Part shown: in pieces, positions 1 through 11,829 of the stretch
Numbering within the stretch: the stretch's first letter is position 1
Layout: the number at the start of each line of letters is the position of its first letter
From: Colletes latitarsis
Taxonomy: Eukaryota; Arthropoda; Insecta; Hymenoptera; Colletidae
Reading direction: 5' to 3'
Assembly (NCBI RefSeq): GCF_051014445.1
Contig: NC_135136.1
Coordinates: forward strand, 25,810,001-25,874,000
Length of the DNA stretch: 64,000 nucleotides
The notes under the pieces: model-generated
Told to the model about the DNA's origin: nothing
What the model saw: only the letters and a program-made list of their open reading frames with translations
Database searches by the model: none
Program-made: the position numbers and the translations under genes

Positions 1-44
1 AAACCAAGGATCTGTCCAACAAGAATGCGGAAAAGGCAAAATCA

Positions 45-59
45 TGAGCCAGATGCGGG
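45..59 (+). other. CENP-B-box-like motif (weak), one per most monomers
   Basis: TGAGCCAGATGCGGG aligns with the core of the mammalian CENP-B box NTTCGNNNNANNCGGGN at seven of the nine essential positions; the TTCG part reads TGAG. It recurs in the same place in most monomers and is among the least variable parts of the unit. Some monomers read AGATGGGGGC here, which breaks the CGGG end (for example the monomers around 572 and 748). By my estimate a 7-of-9 match is expected by chance about once in two random 176-bp units when both strands are searched, so this is a resemblance and not evidence of CENP-B binding. Confidence 0.3.
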
Positions 60-64
60 CGTAA

Positions 65-87
65 CCCAAACCTAACCCAGACCTAAA
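65..87 (+). repeat. 11-bp telomere-like subrepeat CCCAGACCTAA, normal two-copy state
   Basis: Each monomer carries two tandem 11-bp units, normally CCCAGACCTAA twice followed by CCGG. In this first monomer the first unit is CCCAAACCTAA and the second ends in CTAAACGG. On the minus strand the unit reads TTAGGTCTGGG, containing TTAGG and GGGTTA steps reminiscent of telomeric repeats. The resemblance is visible in the sequence, but a telomere-derived origin is inference. Copy number of this unit varies between one and three across the window; those loci are listed separately. Confidence 0.9.
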
Positions 88-1021
88 CGGTGTTATCTTC
101 TAAAATATTGATCAGAACCACGTTTAATTGTCTGTTTCAGTGAGGTACCACATTACTACGTGATTGAAACCAGAGAAAACCAAGGATCTGTCCAACAAGA
201 ATGCGGAAAAGGCAAAATCATGAGCCAGATGCGGGCGTAACCCAAACCTAACCCAGACCTAAACGGTGTTATCTTCTAAAATATTGATCAGAACCACGTT
301 TAATTGTCTGTTTCAGTGAGGTGTCACATTACTACATGATTCAAACCAGAGAAAACCAAGGATCTGGCCAACAAGAATGCGGAAAAGGCAAAATCATGAG
401 CCAGATGCGGGCATAACCCAGACCAAACCCAGACGTAACCGGTGTTATCCTCTAAAATATTGATCGGAACCACGTTTAATTGTCTGTTTCAGTGAGGTGT
501 CACATTACTACATGATTCAAACCAGAGAAAACCAAGGATCTGGCCAACAAGAATGCGGAAAAGGCAAAATCATGAGCCAGATGGGGGCATAACCCAGACC
601 AAACCCAGACGTAACCGGTGTTATCCTCTAAAATATTGATCGGAACCACGTTTAATTGTCTGTTTCAGTGAGGTGTCACATTACTACATGATTCAAACCA
701 GAGAAAACCAAGGATCTGGCCAACAAGAATGCGGAAAAGGCAAAATCATGAGCCAGATGGGGGCATAACCCAGACCTAACCCAGACCTAACCGGTTTTAT
801 CCTCTAAAATATTGATCGAAACCAAGTTTAATGGACTGTTTCAGTGTGGTACTATAATTACTACGTGATTCATACCCGAAAAAACCCAGGATCTGTCCAA
901 CAAGAATGCGGAAAAGGCAAAATCATGAGCCAGATGCGGGCATAACCCAGACCTAACCCAGACCTAACCGGTGTTATCCTCTAAAATATTGATCGAAACC
1001 AGGTTTAATTGTCTGTTTCAT

Positions 1022-1033
1022 TGTGGTACCACA
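1022..1033. other. 12-bp perfect palindrome TGTGGTACCACA (representative)
   Basis: TGTGGTACCACA is its own reverse complement and is present at monomer positions 98-109 in a large share of monomers, for example also at 1198-1209. It contains a KpnI-type GGTACC core. Subtype A monomers replace it with GAGGTGTCAC or GAGGTACCAC, subtype C with TGTGGTACCATAATT, and others with TGTCGTACCACA, so it is a polymorphic feature of the family. Short dyads recur in many centromeric satellites and can be protein sites or cruciform cores; which of these applies here, if either, is not shown by sequence. Confidence 0.85.
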
Positions 1034-1407
1034 TTGCTACGTGATTGATACCAGAGAAAACCAAGGATCCGGCCAACAAAAATGCGGAAAAGGCATAATC
1101 ATGAGTCACATGCGGGCATAACCCAGACCTAACCCAGACCTAACCGGTGTTCCCGACTAAAAAACTGACCGAATCCAGGTTTAGTTGACTGTTACTGTGT
1201 GGTACCACATTACTACGTGATTCAAACCCGAAAAAACCATGGATCTGGCCAACAAGTATGCGAAGAAGGCAAAATCATGAGCCAGATGCGGGCATAACCC
1301 AGACCTAACCCAGACCTAACCGGTGTTATCCTCTAAAATATTGATCGGAACCACGTTTGATTGTCTGTTTTAGTGAGGTGTCACATTACTACATGATTCA
1401 AACCAGA

Positions 1408-4326
1408 GAAAACCAAGGATCTGGCCAAGAAGAATGCGGAAAAGGCACAATAATGAGCCAGATGCGGGCATAACCCAGACCTAACCCAGACCTAACCGGT
1501 GTTCCCGACTAAAAAACTGACCGAATCCAGGTTTAGTTGACTGTTACTGTGTGGTACCACATTACTGCGTGATACAAACCCGAAAATTCCCAGGATCTGG
1601 CCAACAACTATGCGAAGAAGGCAAAATCAAGAGCCAGATGTGGGCATAACCCAGACCTAACCCAGACCTAACCGGTGTTATACTCTAAAATATTGATCGA
1701 ATCCAAGTGTAACGGACTGTTTCTGTGTGGTACCACATTACTGCGTGATTCAAACCCGAAAAAACCCAGGATCTGGCCAACAAGAATGCGGAAAAGGCAA
1801 AATAATGAACCAGATACGGTTATAACCCAGACCTAACCCAGACCTAACCGGTGTTAACCTCTAAAATATTGATCGAAACCAAGTTTAATGGACTGTTCCA
1901 GTGTGGTACCATAATTACTACGTGATTCAAACCAGAAAAAACCCAGGATCTGACCAACAAGTATGCGAAGAATGCAAAATCATTAGCCAGTTGCGGGCAT
2001 AACCCAGACCTAACCCAGACCTAACCGGTGTTACCGACTAAAATACTGACCGAATCCAGGTTTAATTGACTGTTACTGTGTGGTACCACAATACTACGTT
2101 ATTCAAACCAAAGAAAACCAAGGATCTGTCCAACAAGTGTTCGAAGAAGGCAAAATCATGAGCCAGATGCGGGCATAACCCAGACCTAACCCAGACCTAA
2201 CCGGTGTTATCCTCTAAAATATTGATCAAAACCAGGTTTAATTGTCTGTTTCATTGTGGTACCACATTACTACGTGATTGAAACCGGAGAAAACCAAGGA
2301 TCTGGCCAACAAGAATGCGGTAAAGGCATAATCATGAGCCAGATGGGGGCGTAACCCAAACCTAGCCCTGACGTAACCGGTGTTATCCTCTAAAATATTG
2401 ATCGGAACCACGTTTAATTGTCTGTTTCAGTGAGGTGTCACATTACTACATGATTCAAACCAGAGAAAACCAAGGATCTGGCCAACAAGAATGCGGAAAG
2501 GGCATAATAATGAGCCAGATGCGGGCATAACCCAGACCTAACCCAGACCTAACCGGTCTCATCCTCTAAAATATTGATCGAAACCAAGTTTAATGGATTG
2601 TTCCAGTGTGGTACCATAATTACTACGTGATTCAAACCAGAAAAAACCCAGGATCTGACCAACAAGTATGCGAAGAGTGCAAAATCATTAGCCAGTTGCG
2701 GGCGTAACCCAGACCTAACCCTGACGTAACCGGTGTTATCGTCTAAAATATTGATCGGAACCACGTTTAATTGTCTGTTTCAGTGAGGTGTCACATTACT
2801 ACATGACTCAAACCAGAGAAAACCAAGGATCTGGCCAAGAAGAATGCGGAAAAGGCACAATAATTAGCCAGATGCGGGCATAACCCAGATCTAACCCAGA
2901 CCTAACCGTTGTTATCCTCTAAAATATTGATCGAAACCGAGTTTATTGGACTGTTTCAGTGTGGTACCATAATTACTACCTGATTCAAACCCGAATAAAC
3001 CCAGGATCTGACCAACAAGTATGCGAAGAATGCAAAATCATGAGCCAGATGCGGGCATAACCCAGACCTAACTCAGACCTAACCGGTTTTATCCTCTAAA
3101 ATGTGGATCGAAACCAGGTTTAATTGATTGTTTCAGTGTGGTACCACATTAGTACGTGATCCAAACCCGAAAAACCCAAGGATCTGGCCAAAAAGAATGC
3201 GGAAAAGGCGAAATCATGAGCCAGATGCGGGCATAACCCAGACCTAACCCAGACCTGACCGGTGTTACCGAGTAAAATACTGACCGAATCCAGGTTTAAT
3301 TGACTGTTACTGTGTGGTACCACATTACTACGTTATTCAAACCAGAGAAAACCAAGGATCTGTCCAACAAGTGTTCGAAGAAGGCAAAATCATGGGCCAG
3401 ATGCGGGCATAACCCAGACCTAACCCAGACCTAACCGGTGTTATCCTCTAAAATATTGATCGAAACCAAGTTTAATGGACTGTTTCAGTGTGGTAGCATA
3501 ATTACTACGTGATTCATACCCGAAAAAACCCATGATCTGTCCAACAAGTATGCGAAGAATGCTAAATCATGAGCCAGTTGCGGGCATAACCCAGACCTAA
3601 CCCAGACCTAATCGGTTTTATCCTCTAAAATATTGATCGAAACCAAGTTTAATGGACTGTTGCAGTGTGGCTCCACATTACTACATGATTCAAACCAGAG
3701 AAAACCAAGGATCTGGCCAACAAAATGCGAAGAAGGCAAAATCATGAGCCAGATGCGGGCATAACCCAGACCTAACCCAGACCTAACCGGTGTTATCCCC
3801 TAAAATATTGATCGAAACCTAGTTTAATGGACTGTTTCAGTGTGGTACAGTAATTACTACGTGATTCAAACCCGAAAAAACCCAGGATCTGAACAACAAG
3901 TATGCGAAGGAGGCAAAATCATGAGCCAGATGCGGGCATAACACAGACCTAACCCAGACCTAACCGGTGTTATCCTCTAAAATATTGATCGAAACCAGGT
4001 TTAATTGTCTGTTTCATTGTCGTACCACATTACTACGTGATTGAAACCGGAGAAAACCAAGGATCTGGCCAACAAGAATGCGGTAAAGGCATAATCATGA
4101 GCCAGGTGGGGGCGTAACCCAGACCTAACCCTGACGTAACCGGTGTTATCGTCTAAAATATTGATCGGAACCACGTTTAATTGTCTGTTTCAGTGAGGTG
4201 TCACATTACTACATGATTCAAACCAGAGAAAACCAAGGATCCGGCCAACAAGAATGCGGAAAATGCAAAATCATGAGTCAGATGCGGGCATAACCCAGAC
4301 CTAACCAAGACCTAACCGGTGTTCCC
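1408..4326 (+). repeat. Mixed-subtype monomers (about 17 units)
   Basis: This interval holds monomers of subtypes A, B, C, D and F in irregular order. Landmarks are F units with AAGTGTAACGG near 1700, C units with TACCATAATTACTACG near 1905, 2610 and 2965, and a unit with CCGGAGAAAACC and GCGGTAAAGGC near 2285 that recurs near 4045. The stretch from about 2907 to 3200 (CCGTTGTTATCC, TTTATTGGACTG, ACCTGATTCAAACCC) is copied at about 10131-10430 at an offset of 7224 bp (41 monomers plus 8 bp). No coding or unique sequence is seen. Two open frames of about 70 codons on the minus strand here are artefacts of monomer junctions. Confidence 0.85.
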
Positions 4327-5140
4327 GACTAAAATACTGACCGAATCCAGGTTTAATTGACTGTTACTGTGTGGTACCACATTACTACGTGATTCAAACC
4401 CGGAAATTCCCAGGATCTGAGCAACAAGTATGCGAAGAAGGCACAATCATGAGGCAGATGCGGGCATAACCCAGACCTAACCCAGAACTAACCGGTCTTA
4501 TCCTCTAAAATACTGATCGAAACCAAGTTTAATGGACTGTTTCAGTGTGGTACCGTAATTACTACGTGATTCAAACCCGAAAAAACCCAGGATCTGAACA
4601 ACAAGTATGCGAAGAAGGCAAAATCATGAGCCAGATGCGGGCATAACCCAGACCTAACCCAGACCTAATCGGCTTCATCCTCTAAAATATTGATCGAAAC
4701 CATGTTTAATTGTCCGTTTCAGTGTGGTACCACATTACTCCGTGATTGAAACCAGAGAAAGCCAAGGATCTGGCCAACAAGAATGCGAAGAAGGCAAAAT
4801 CATGAGCCAGATGCGGGCATAACCCAGACCTAACCCAGACCTAACCGGTGTTATCCTCTAAAATATTGATCGAAAGCAGGTTTAATTGTCTGTTTCAGTG
4901 TGGTACCACATTACTACGTGATTGAAACCAGAGAAAACCAAGGATCCGGCCAACAAGAATGCGGAAAAGGCAAAATCATGAGTCAGATGCGGGCATAACC
5001 CAGACCTAACCCAGACCTAACCGGTGTTATCTTCTAAAATATTGATCAGAACCACGTTTAATTGTCTGTTTCAGTGAGGTGTCACATTACTACATGATTC
5101 AAACCAGAGAAAACCAAGGATCTGGCCAACAAGAATGCGG
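4327..5140 (+). repeat. K block, copy 1 (about 4.6 monomers)
   Basis: This block is a fixed succession of diagnostic monomers. First comes GACTAAAATACTGACC with AACCCGGAAATTCCC and GAGCAACAAG. Next is a GAACTAACCGG unit with TACCGTAATT and GAACAACAAG, then an AATCGGCTTCATCC unit with AAACCATGTTTAATTGTCCG, then a CGAAAGCAGG unit, then an ATCTTCT subtype A unit. The same order occurs from 16441 (offset 12114), 25897 and 28538. The sequential order of private variants shows that these four are copies of one ancestral multi-monomer segment and not independent assemblies. Confidence 0.88.
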
Positions 5141-6333
5141 AAAAGGCAAAATCATGAGCCAGATGGGGGCATAACCCAGACCTAACCCAGACCTAACCGG
5201 TGTTATCCTCTAAAATATTGATGGAAACGAGGTCTAATTGTCAGTTTCAGTGTCGTACCACATTACTACGTGATTCATGCCAGAGAAAAACCAGGATCTG
5301 GCCAACTAGTATGCGAGGAAGGCAAAATCATGAGCCAGATGCGGGCATAACCCAGACCTAACCCAGACCTAACCGGTGTTATCCCCTAAAATGTGGATCG
5401 AAACCAGGTTTAATTGACTGTTTCAGTGTGGTACCACATTAGTACGTGATTCAAACCCGAAAAAACTCAGGACCTGGCCAACAAGTATGCGAAGAAGGCA
5501 AAATCATGAGCCAGATGCGGGCATAACCCAGACCTAACCCAGACCTAACCGGTCTTATCCTCTAAAATATTGATGGAAACGAGGTCTAATTGTCAGTTTC
5601 AGTGTCGTACCACATTACTACGTGATTCATGCCAGAGAAAAACCAGGGTCTGGCCAACTAGTATGCGAGGAAGGCAAAATCATGAGCCAGATGCGGGCAT
5701 AACCCAGACCTAACCCAGACCTAACCGGTGTTATCCCCTAAAATGTGGATCGAAACCAGGTTTAATTGACAGTTTCAGTGTGGTACCACATTAGTACGTG
5801 ATTCAAACCCGAAAAAACGCAGGATCTGGCCAACAAGGATGCGAAGAAGGCAAAATCATGAGCCAGATGCGGGCATAACCCAGACCTAACCCAGACCTAA
5901 CCGGTGTTATCCTCTAAAATATTGATCGAAACCAGGTTTAATTGTCTGTTTCATTGTGGTACCACATTGCTACGTGATTGATACCAGAGAAAACCAAGGA
6001 TCCGGCCAACAAAAATGCGGAAAAGGCATAATCATGAGTCACATGCGGGCATAACCCAGACCTAACCCAGACCTAACCGGTCTGCTCCTCTAAAATATTG
6101 ATGGAAACCAGGTCTAATTGTCAGTTTCAGTGTGGTACCATAATTACTACGTGATTCAAACCAGAAAAAACCCAGGATCTGACCAACAAGTATGCGAAGA
6201 GTGCAAAATCATTAGCCAGTTGCGGGCATAACCCAGACCTAACCCAGACCTAATCCGTTTTATCCTCTAAAATATTGATCGAAACCAAGTTTAATGGACT
6301 GTTCCAGTGTGGCTCCACATTACTACATGATTC
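5141..6333 (+). repeat. Monomers with duplicated D-type and GAGGTCTAATTG units
   Basis: This interval has two rounds of the pair GATGGAAACGAGGTC (TGTCGTACC, ACTAGTATGCGAGGAAGG) and CCCCTAAAATGTGG (CATTAGTACG), at about 5210-5550 and 5551-5900, followed by a G unit and a CTGCTCC unit. The part from 5551 to about 6333 is repeated at 10662 to about 11640. The offset starts at 5111 bp and grows to 5299 bp because the right copy gained one B monomer and an extra 11-bp unit near 11166. The endpoints are approximate. Confidence 0.82.
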
Positions 6334-8103
6334 AAACCAGAGAAAACCAAGGATCTGGCCAACAAGAATGCGAAGAAGGCAAAATCATGAGCCAGATGCG
6401 GGCATAACCCAGACCTAACCCAGACCTAATCCGTTTTATCCTCTAAAATATTGATCGAAACCAAGTTTAATGGACTGTTCCAGTGTGGCTCCACATTACT
6501 ACATGATTCAAACCAGAGAAAACCAAGGATCTGGCCAACAAGAATGCGAAGAAGGCAAAATCATGAGCCAGATGCGGGCATAACCCAGACCTAACCCAGA
6601 CCTAACCGGTCTCATCCTCTAAAATATTGATCGAAACCAAGTTTAATGGACTGTTCCAGTGTGGTACCATAATTACTACGTGATTCAAACCAGAAAAAAC
6701 CCAGGATCTGACCAACAAGTATGCGAAGAGTGCAAAATCATTAGCCAGTTGCGGGCATAACCCAGACCTAACCCAGACCTAATCCGTTTTATCCTCTAAA
6801 ATATTGATCGAAACCAAGTTTAATTGTCTGTTTCATTGTGGTACCACATTGCTACGTGATTGATACCAGAGAAAACCAAGGATCCGGCCAACAAAAATGC
6901 GGAAAAGGCATAATCATGAGTCACATGCGGGCATAACCCAGACCTAACCCAGACCTAACCGGTGTTCCCGACTAAAAAACTGACCGAATCCAGGTTTAGT
7001 TGACTGTTACTGTGTGGTACCACATTACTACGTGATTCAAACCCGAAAAAACCATGGATCTGGCCAACAAGTATGCGAAGAAGGCAAAATCATGAGCCAG
7101 ATGCGGGCATAACCCAGACCTAACCCAGACCTAACCGGTGTTATCCTCTAAAATATTGATCGAAACCAGGTTTAATTGTCTGTTTCATTGTGGTACCACA
7201 TTGCTGCGTGATTGATACCAGAGAAAACCAAGGATCCGGCCAACTAAAATGCGGAAAAGGCATAATCATGAGTCACATGCGGGCATAACCCAGACCTAAC
7301 CCAGACCTAACCGGTGTTCCCGACTAAAAAACTGACCGAATCCAGGTTTAGTTGACTGTTACTGTGTGGTACCACATTACTACGTGATTCAAACCCGAAA
7401 AAACCATGGATCTGGCCAACAAGTATGCGAAGAAGGCAAAATCATGAGCCAGATGCGGGCATAACCCAGACCTAACCCAGACCTAACCGGTCTGCTCCTC
7501 TAAAATATTGATGGAAACCAGGTCTAATTGTCAGTTTCAGTGTGGTACCACATTACTCCGTGATTCAAGCCAGAGAAGAACCAGGATCTGGCCAACAAGA
7601 ATGCGGAAAGGCAAAATCATGAGCCAGATGCGGGCATAACCCAGACCTAACCCAGACCTAACCGGTGTTATACTCTAAAATATTGATCAGAACCACGTTT
7701 AATTGTCTGTTTCAGTGAGGTACCACATTACTACGTGATTGAAACCAGAGAAAACCAAGGATCTGTCCAACAAGAATGCGGAAAAGGCAAAATCATGAGC
7801 CAGATGCGGGCGTAACCCAAACCTAACCCAGACCTAAACGGTGTTATCTTCTAAAATATTGATCAGAACCACGTTTAATTGTCTGTTTCAGTGAGGTGTC
7901 ACATTACTACATGATTCAAACCAGAGAAAACCAAGGATCTGGCCAACAAGAATGCGGAAAAGGCAAAATCATGAGCCAGATGCGGGCGTAACCCAAACCT
8001 AACCCAGACCTAAACGGTGTTATCTTCTAAAATATTGATCAGAACCACGTTTAATTGTCTGTTTCAGTGAGGTACCACATTACTACGTGATTGAAACCAG
8101 AGA
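6334..8103 (+). repeat. C-type tandem pair, G-B dimer tandem and start of an A run
   Basis: Near 6250-6610 two nearly identical C-like monomers (GTTCCAGTGTGGCTCCAC) sit in tandem. A G-B dimer then appears twice in tandem: subtype G (TTTCATTGTGG, GATACCAGAG, GGATCCGGCC, GAGTCACATG) followed by subtype B (GTTCCCGACTAAAAAACTG, GGTTTAGTTGACTG, CCATGGATC), with B landmarks at about 6963 and 7316, 353 bp apart. Subtype E follows at about 7490 (CTGCTCC, ACTCCGTGATTCAAG). From about 7690 a run of subtype A monomers begins and continues into the next block. Confidence 0.85.
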
Positions 8104-9510
8104 AAACCAAGGATCTGTCCAACAAGAATGCGGAAAAGGCAAAATCATGAGCCAGATGCGGGCGTAACCCAAACCTAACCCAGACCTAAACGGTGTTATC
8201 TTCTAAAATATTGATCAGAACCACGTTTAATTGTCTGTTTCAGTGAGGTACCACATTACTACGTGATTGAAACCAGAGAAAACCAAGGATCTGTCCAACA
8301 AGAATGCGGAAAAGGCAAAATCATGAGCCAGATGCGGGCGTAACCCAAACCTAACCCAGACCTAAACGGTGTTATCTTCTAAAATATTGATCAGAACCAC
8401 GTTTAATTGTCTGTTTCAGTGAGGTGTCACATTACTACATGATTCAAACCAGAGAAAACCAAGGATCTGGCCAACAAGAATGCGGAAAAGGCAAAATCAT
8501 GAGCCAGATGCGGGCATAACCCAGACCAAACCCAGACGTAACCGGTGTTATCCTCTAAAATATTGATCGGAACCACGTTTAATTGTCTGTTTCAGTGAGG
8601 TGTCACATTACTACATGATTCAAACCAGAGAAAACCAAGGATCTGGCCAACAAGAATGCGGAAAAGGCAAAATCATGAGCCAGATGGGGGCATAACCCAG
8701 ACCAAACCCAGACGTAACCGGTGTTATCCTCTAAAATATTGATCGGAACCACGTTTAATTGTCTGTTTCAGTGAGGTGTCACATTACTACATGATTCAAA
8801 CCAGAGAAAACCAAGGATCTGGCCAACAAGAATGCGGAAAAGGCAAAATCATGAGCCAGATGGGGGCATAACCCAGACCTAACCCAGACCTAACCGGTTT
8901 TATCCTCTAAAATATTGATCGAAACCAAGTTTAATGGACTGTTTCAGTGTGGTACTATAATTACTACGTGATTCATACCCGAAAAAACCCAGGATCTGTC
9001 CAACAAGAATGCGGAAAAGGCAAAATCATGAGCCAGATGCGGGCATAAACCAGACCTAACCCAGACCTAACCGGTGTTATCCTCTAAAATATTGATCGAA
9101 ACCAGGTTTAATTGTCTGTTTCATTGTGGTACCACATTGCTACGTGATTGATACCAGAGAAAACCAAGGATCCGGCCAACAAAAATGCGGAAAAGGCATA
9201 ATCATGAGTCACATGCGGGCATAACCCAGACCTAACCCAGACCTAACCGGTGTTCCCGACTAAAAAACTGACCGAATCCAGGTTTAGTTGACTGTTACTG
9301 TGTGGTACCACATTACTACGTGATTCAAACCCGAAAAAACCATGGATCTGGCCAACAAGTATGCGAAGAAGGCAAAATCATGAGCCAGATGCGGGCATAA
9401 CCCAGACCTAACCCAGACCTAACCGGTGTTATCCTCTAAAATATTGATCGGAACCACGTTTGATTGTCTGTTTTAGTGAGGTGTCACATTACTACATGAT
9501 TCAAACCAGA
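8104..9510 (+). repeat. Right copy of the 8103-bp-offset duplication
   Basis: This is collinear with 1-1407 monomer by monomer, including the two CCCAGACCAAACCCAGACG units, the ACTATAATT unit and the G-B pair. The few differences seen are point changes, such as GCATAAACCAG near 9045 where the left copy has GCATAACCCAG. The near-identity implies a recent duplication or gene-conversion event between segments 8.1 kb apart. After 9510 the order switches to C-type monomers (CCAGAAAAAAACCCAGG, GAAGAGTGC). Confidence 0.9.
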
Positions 9511-11829
9511 AAAAAACCCAGGATCTGACCAACAAGTATGCGAAGAGTGCAAAATCATTAGCCAGTTGCGGGCATAACCCAGACCTAACCCAGACCTAAT
9601 CGGTTTTATCCTCTAAAATATTGATCGAAACCAAGTTTAATGGACTGTTCCAGTGTGGCTCCACATTACTACATGAGTCAAACCAGAGAAAACCAAGGAT
9701 CTGGCCAACAAGAATGCGAAGAAGGCAAAATCATGAGCCAGATGCGGGCATAACCCAGACCTAACCCAGACCTAACCGGTCTCATCCTCTAAAATATTGA
9801 TCGAAACCAAGTTTAATGGACTGTTCCAGTGTGGTACCATAATTACTACGTGATTCAAACCAGAAAAAACCCAGGATCTGACCAACAAGTATGCGAAGAG
9901 TGCAAAATCATTAGCCAGTTGCGGGCATAACCCAGACCTAACCCAGACCTAATCCGTTTTATCCTCTAAAATATTGATCGAAACCAAGTTTAATGGACTG
10001 TTCCTTGTGTGGCTCCACATTACTACATGATTCAAACCAGAGAAAACCAAGGATCTGGCCAACAAGAATGCGAAGAAGGCAAAATCATGAGCCAGATGCG
10101 GGCATAACCCAGACCTAACCCAGACCTAACCGTTGTTATCCTCTAAAATATTGATCGAAACCAAGTTTATTGGACTGTTTCAGTGTGGTACCATAATCAC
10201 TACCTGATTCAAACCCGAATAAACCCAGGATCTGACCAACAAGTATGCGAAGAATGCAAAATCATGAGCCAGATGCGGGCATAACCCAGACATAACTCAG
10301 ACCTAACCGGTTTTATCCTCTAAAATGTGGATCGAAACCAGGTTTAATTGATTGTTTCAGTGTGGTACCACATTAGTACGTGATCCAAACCCGAAAAAAC
10401 CAAGGATCTGGCCAAAAAGAATGCGGAAAAGGCGAAATCATGAGCCAGATGCGGGCATAACCCAGACCTAACCCAGACCTAACCGGTGTTATGCTCTAAA
10501 ATATTGATCGAAACCAAGTTTAATGGACTGTTTCAGTGTGGTAGCATAATTACTACGTGATTCATACCCGAGAAAACCCATGATCTGACCAACAAGTATG
10601 CGAAGAATGCTAAATCATGAGCCAGTTGCGGGCATAACCCAGACCTAACCCAGACCTAACCGGTCTTATCCTCTAAAATATTGATGGAAACGAGGTCTAA
10701 TTGTCAGTTTCAGTGTCGTACCACATTACTACGTGATTCATGCCAGAGAAAAACCAGGGTCTGGCCAACTAGTATGCGAGGAAGGCAAAATCATGAGCCA
10801 GATGCGGGCATAACCCAGACCTAACCCAGACCAAACCGGTGTTATCCCCTAAAATGTGGATCGAAACCAGGTTTAATTGACAGTTTCAGTGTGGTACCAC
10901 ATTAGTACGTGATTCAAACCCGAAAAAACGCAGGATCTGGCCAACAAGGATGCGAAGAAGGCAAAATCATGAGCCAGATGCGGGCATAACCCAGACCTAA
11001 CCCAGACCTAACCGGTGTTATCCTCTAAAATATTGATCGAAACCAGGTTTAATTGTCTGTTTCATTGTGGTGCCACATTGCTACGTGATTGATACCAGAG
11101 AAAGCCAAGGATCCGGCCAACAAAAATGCGGAAAAGGCATAATCATGAGTCACATGCGGGCATAACCCAGACCTAACCCAGACCTAACCCAGACCTAACC
11201 GGTGTTCCCGACTAAAAAACTGACCGAATCCAGGTTTAGTTGACTGTTACTGTGTGGTACCACATTACTACGTGATTCAAACCCGAAAAAACCATGGATC
11301 TGGCCAACAAGTATGCGAAGAAGGCAAAATCATGAGCCAGATGCGGGCATAACCCAGACCTAACCCAGACCTAACCGGTCTGCTCCTCTAAAATATTGAT
11401 GGAAACCAGGTCTAATTGTCAGTTTCAGTGTGGTACCATAATTACTACGTGATTCAAACCAGAAAAAACCCAGGATCTGACCAACAAGTATGCGAAGAGT
11501 GCAAAATCATTAGCCAGTTGCGGGCATAACCCAGACCTAACCCAGACCTAATCCGTTTTATCCTCTAAAATATTGATCAAAACCAAGTTTAATGGACTGT
11601 TCCAGTGTGGCTCCACATTACTACATGATTCAAACCAGAGAAGAACCAGGATCTGGCCAACAAGAATGCGGAAAGGCAAAATCATGAGCCAGATGCGGGC
11701 ATAACCCAGACCTAACCCAGACCTAACCGGTGTTATACTCTAAAATATTGATCGAATCCAAGTTTAACGGACTGTTTCTGTGTGGTACCACATTACTGCG
11801 TGATTCAAACCCGAAAAAACCCAGGATCA
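9511..11829 (+). repeat. C/D/G/B/E mosaic with copies of upstream segments
   Basis: This starts with alternating C units (TACCATAATTACTACG, GAAGAGTGCAAAATCATTAGCC) and CAGTGTGGCTCCAC units. A copy of the 2907 segment follows at about 10131, then a copy of 5551-6333 at 10662 to about 11640, then an F unit (GAATCCAAGTTTAACGG, ACTGCGTG) near 11740. One C monomer near 10003 has a 1-bp insertion (TTCCTTGTGTGG). The segment holds the first three-copy 11-bp array of the window (11166-11198). Confidence 0.85.
11166..11198 (+). repeat. Three-copy 11-bp telomere-like array
   Basis: CCCAGACCTAA occurs three times in tandem, one more than the normal two, and is followed by CCGGTGTTCCC of a B monomer. 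This adds 11 bp and explains part of the offset drift between the 5.5-kb and 10.7-kb copies. Confidence 0.95.

Larger units (their letters stand above)
44..219 (+). repeat. Representative 176-bp monomer (phase reference)
   Basis: This is the first complete monomer when the phase is set at ATGAGCC. In order it holds: the conserved AGCCAGATGCGGG block (1-20), two CCCAGACCTAA-like 11-bp units (about 19-45), an ACCGGT site, the AT-rich CTAAAATATTGATC segment (57-70), the GTTTAATTG segment, the region that carries the 12-bp palindrome in most other monomers (98-109; here altered to GAGGTACCAC), the TACGTGATT segment, a purine-rich AAACCAGAGAAAACC stretch, GGATCTGTCCAACAAG, and ATGCGGAAAAGGCAAAATC back to the next ATG. 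It belongs to subtype A, with ATTGATCAGAACCACG and CTAAACGG as diagnostic variants. The choice of phase is arbitrary; a tandem array has no natural start. Confidence 0.95.
1..1407 (+). repeat. Subtype-A-rich block, left copy of an 8103-bp-offset duplication
   Basis: This block of about eight monomers starts with subtype A units (GATCAGAACCACG or GATCGGAACCACG, GTTTCAGTGAGGT, CCAGAGAAAACCAAGG). It continues through two AGATGGGGGC units with CCCAGACCAAACCCAGACG, a subtype C unit with ACTATAATTACTACG, and a G-B pair. It is collinear and nearly identical with 8104-9510 at a constant offset of 8103 bp (46 monomers plus 7 bp); landmarks such as GACCAAACCC at 421 and 8524 agree. Similarity stops at 1408, where the left copy continues as CCAGAGAAAACC and the right copy switches to CCAGAAAAAAACCC. 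It may extend left beyond the window. Confidence 0.9.

Noticed and set aside
65..87. True telomere or interstitial telomeric repeat
   Set aside because: The 11-bp unit contains TTAGG-like steps but is interrupted by TCTGGG and occurs only in two or so copies per monomer. No run of a perfect telomeric hexamer or heptamer is present.
2549..2764. Minus-strand open frame of 71 codons
   Set aside because: It crosses satellite monomer junctions and reads the reverse of the repeat. A second frame at 3120-3323 shows the same peptide fragments. No start context, codon bias or known domain is present, and the 176-bp unit shifts the frame each monomer.
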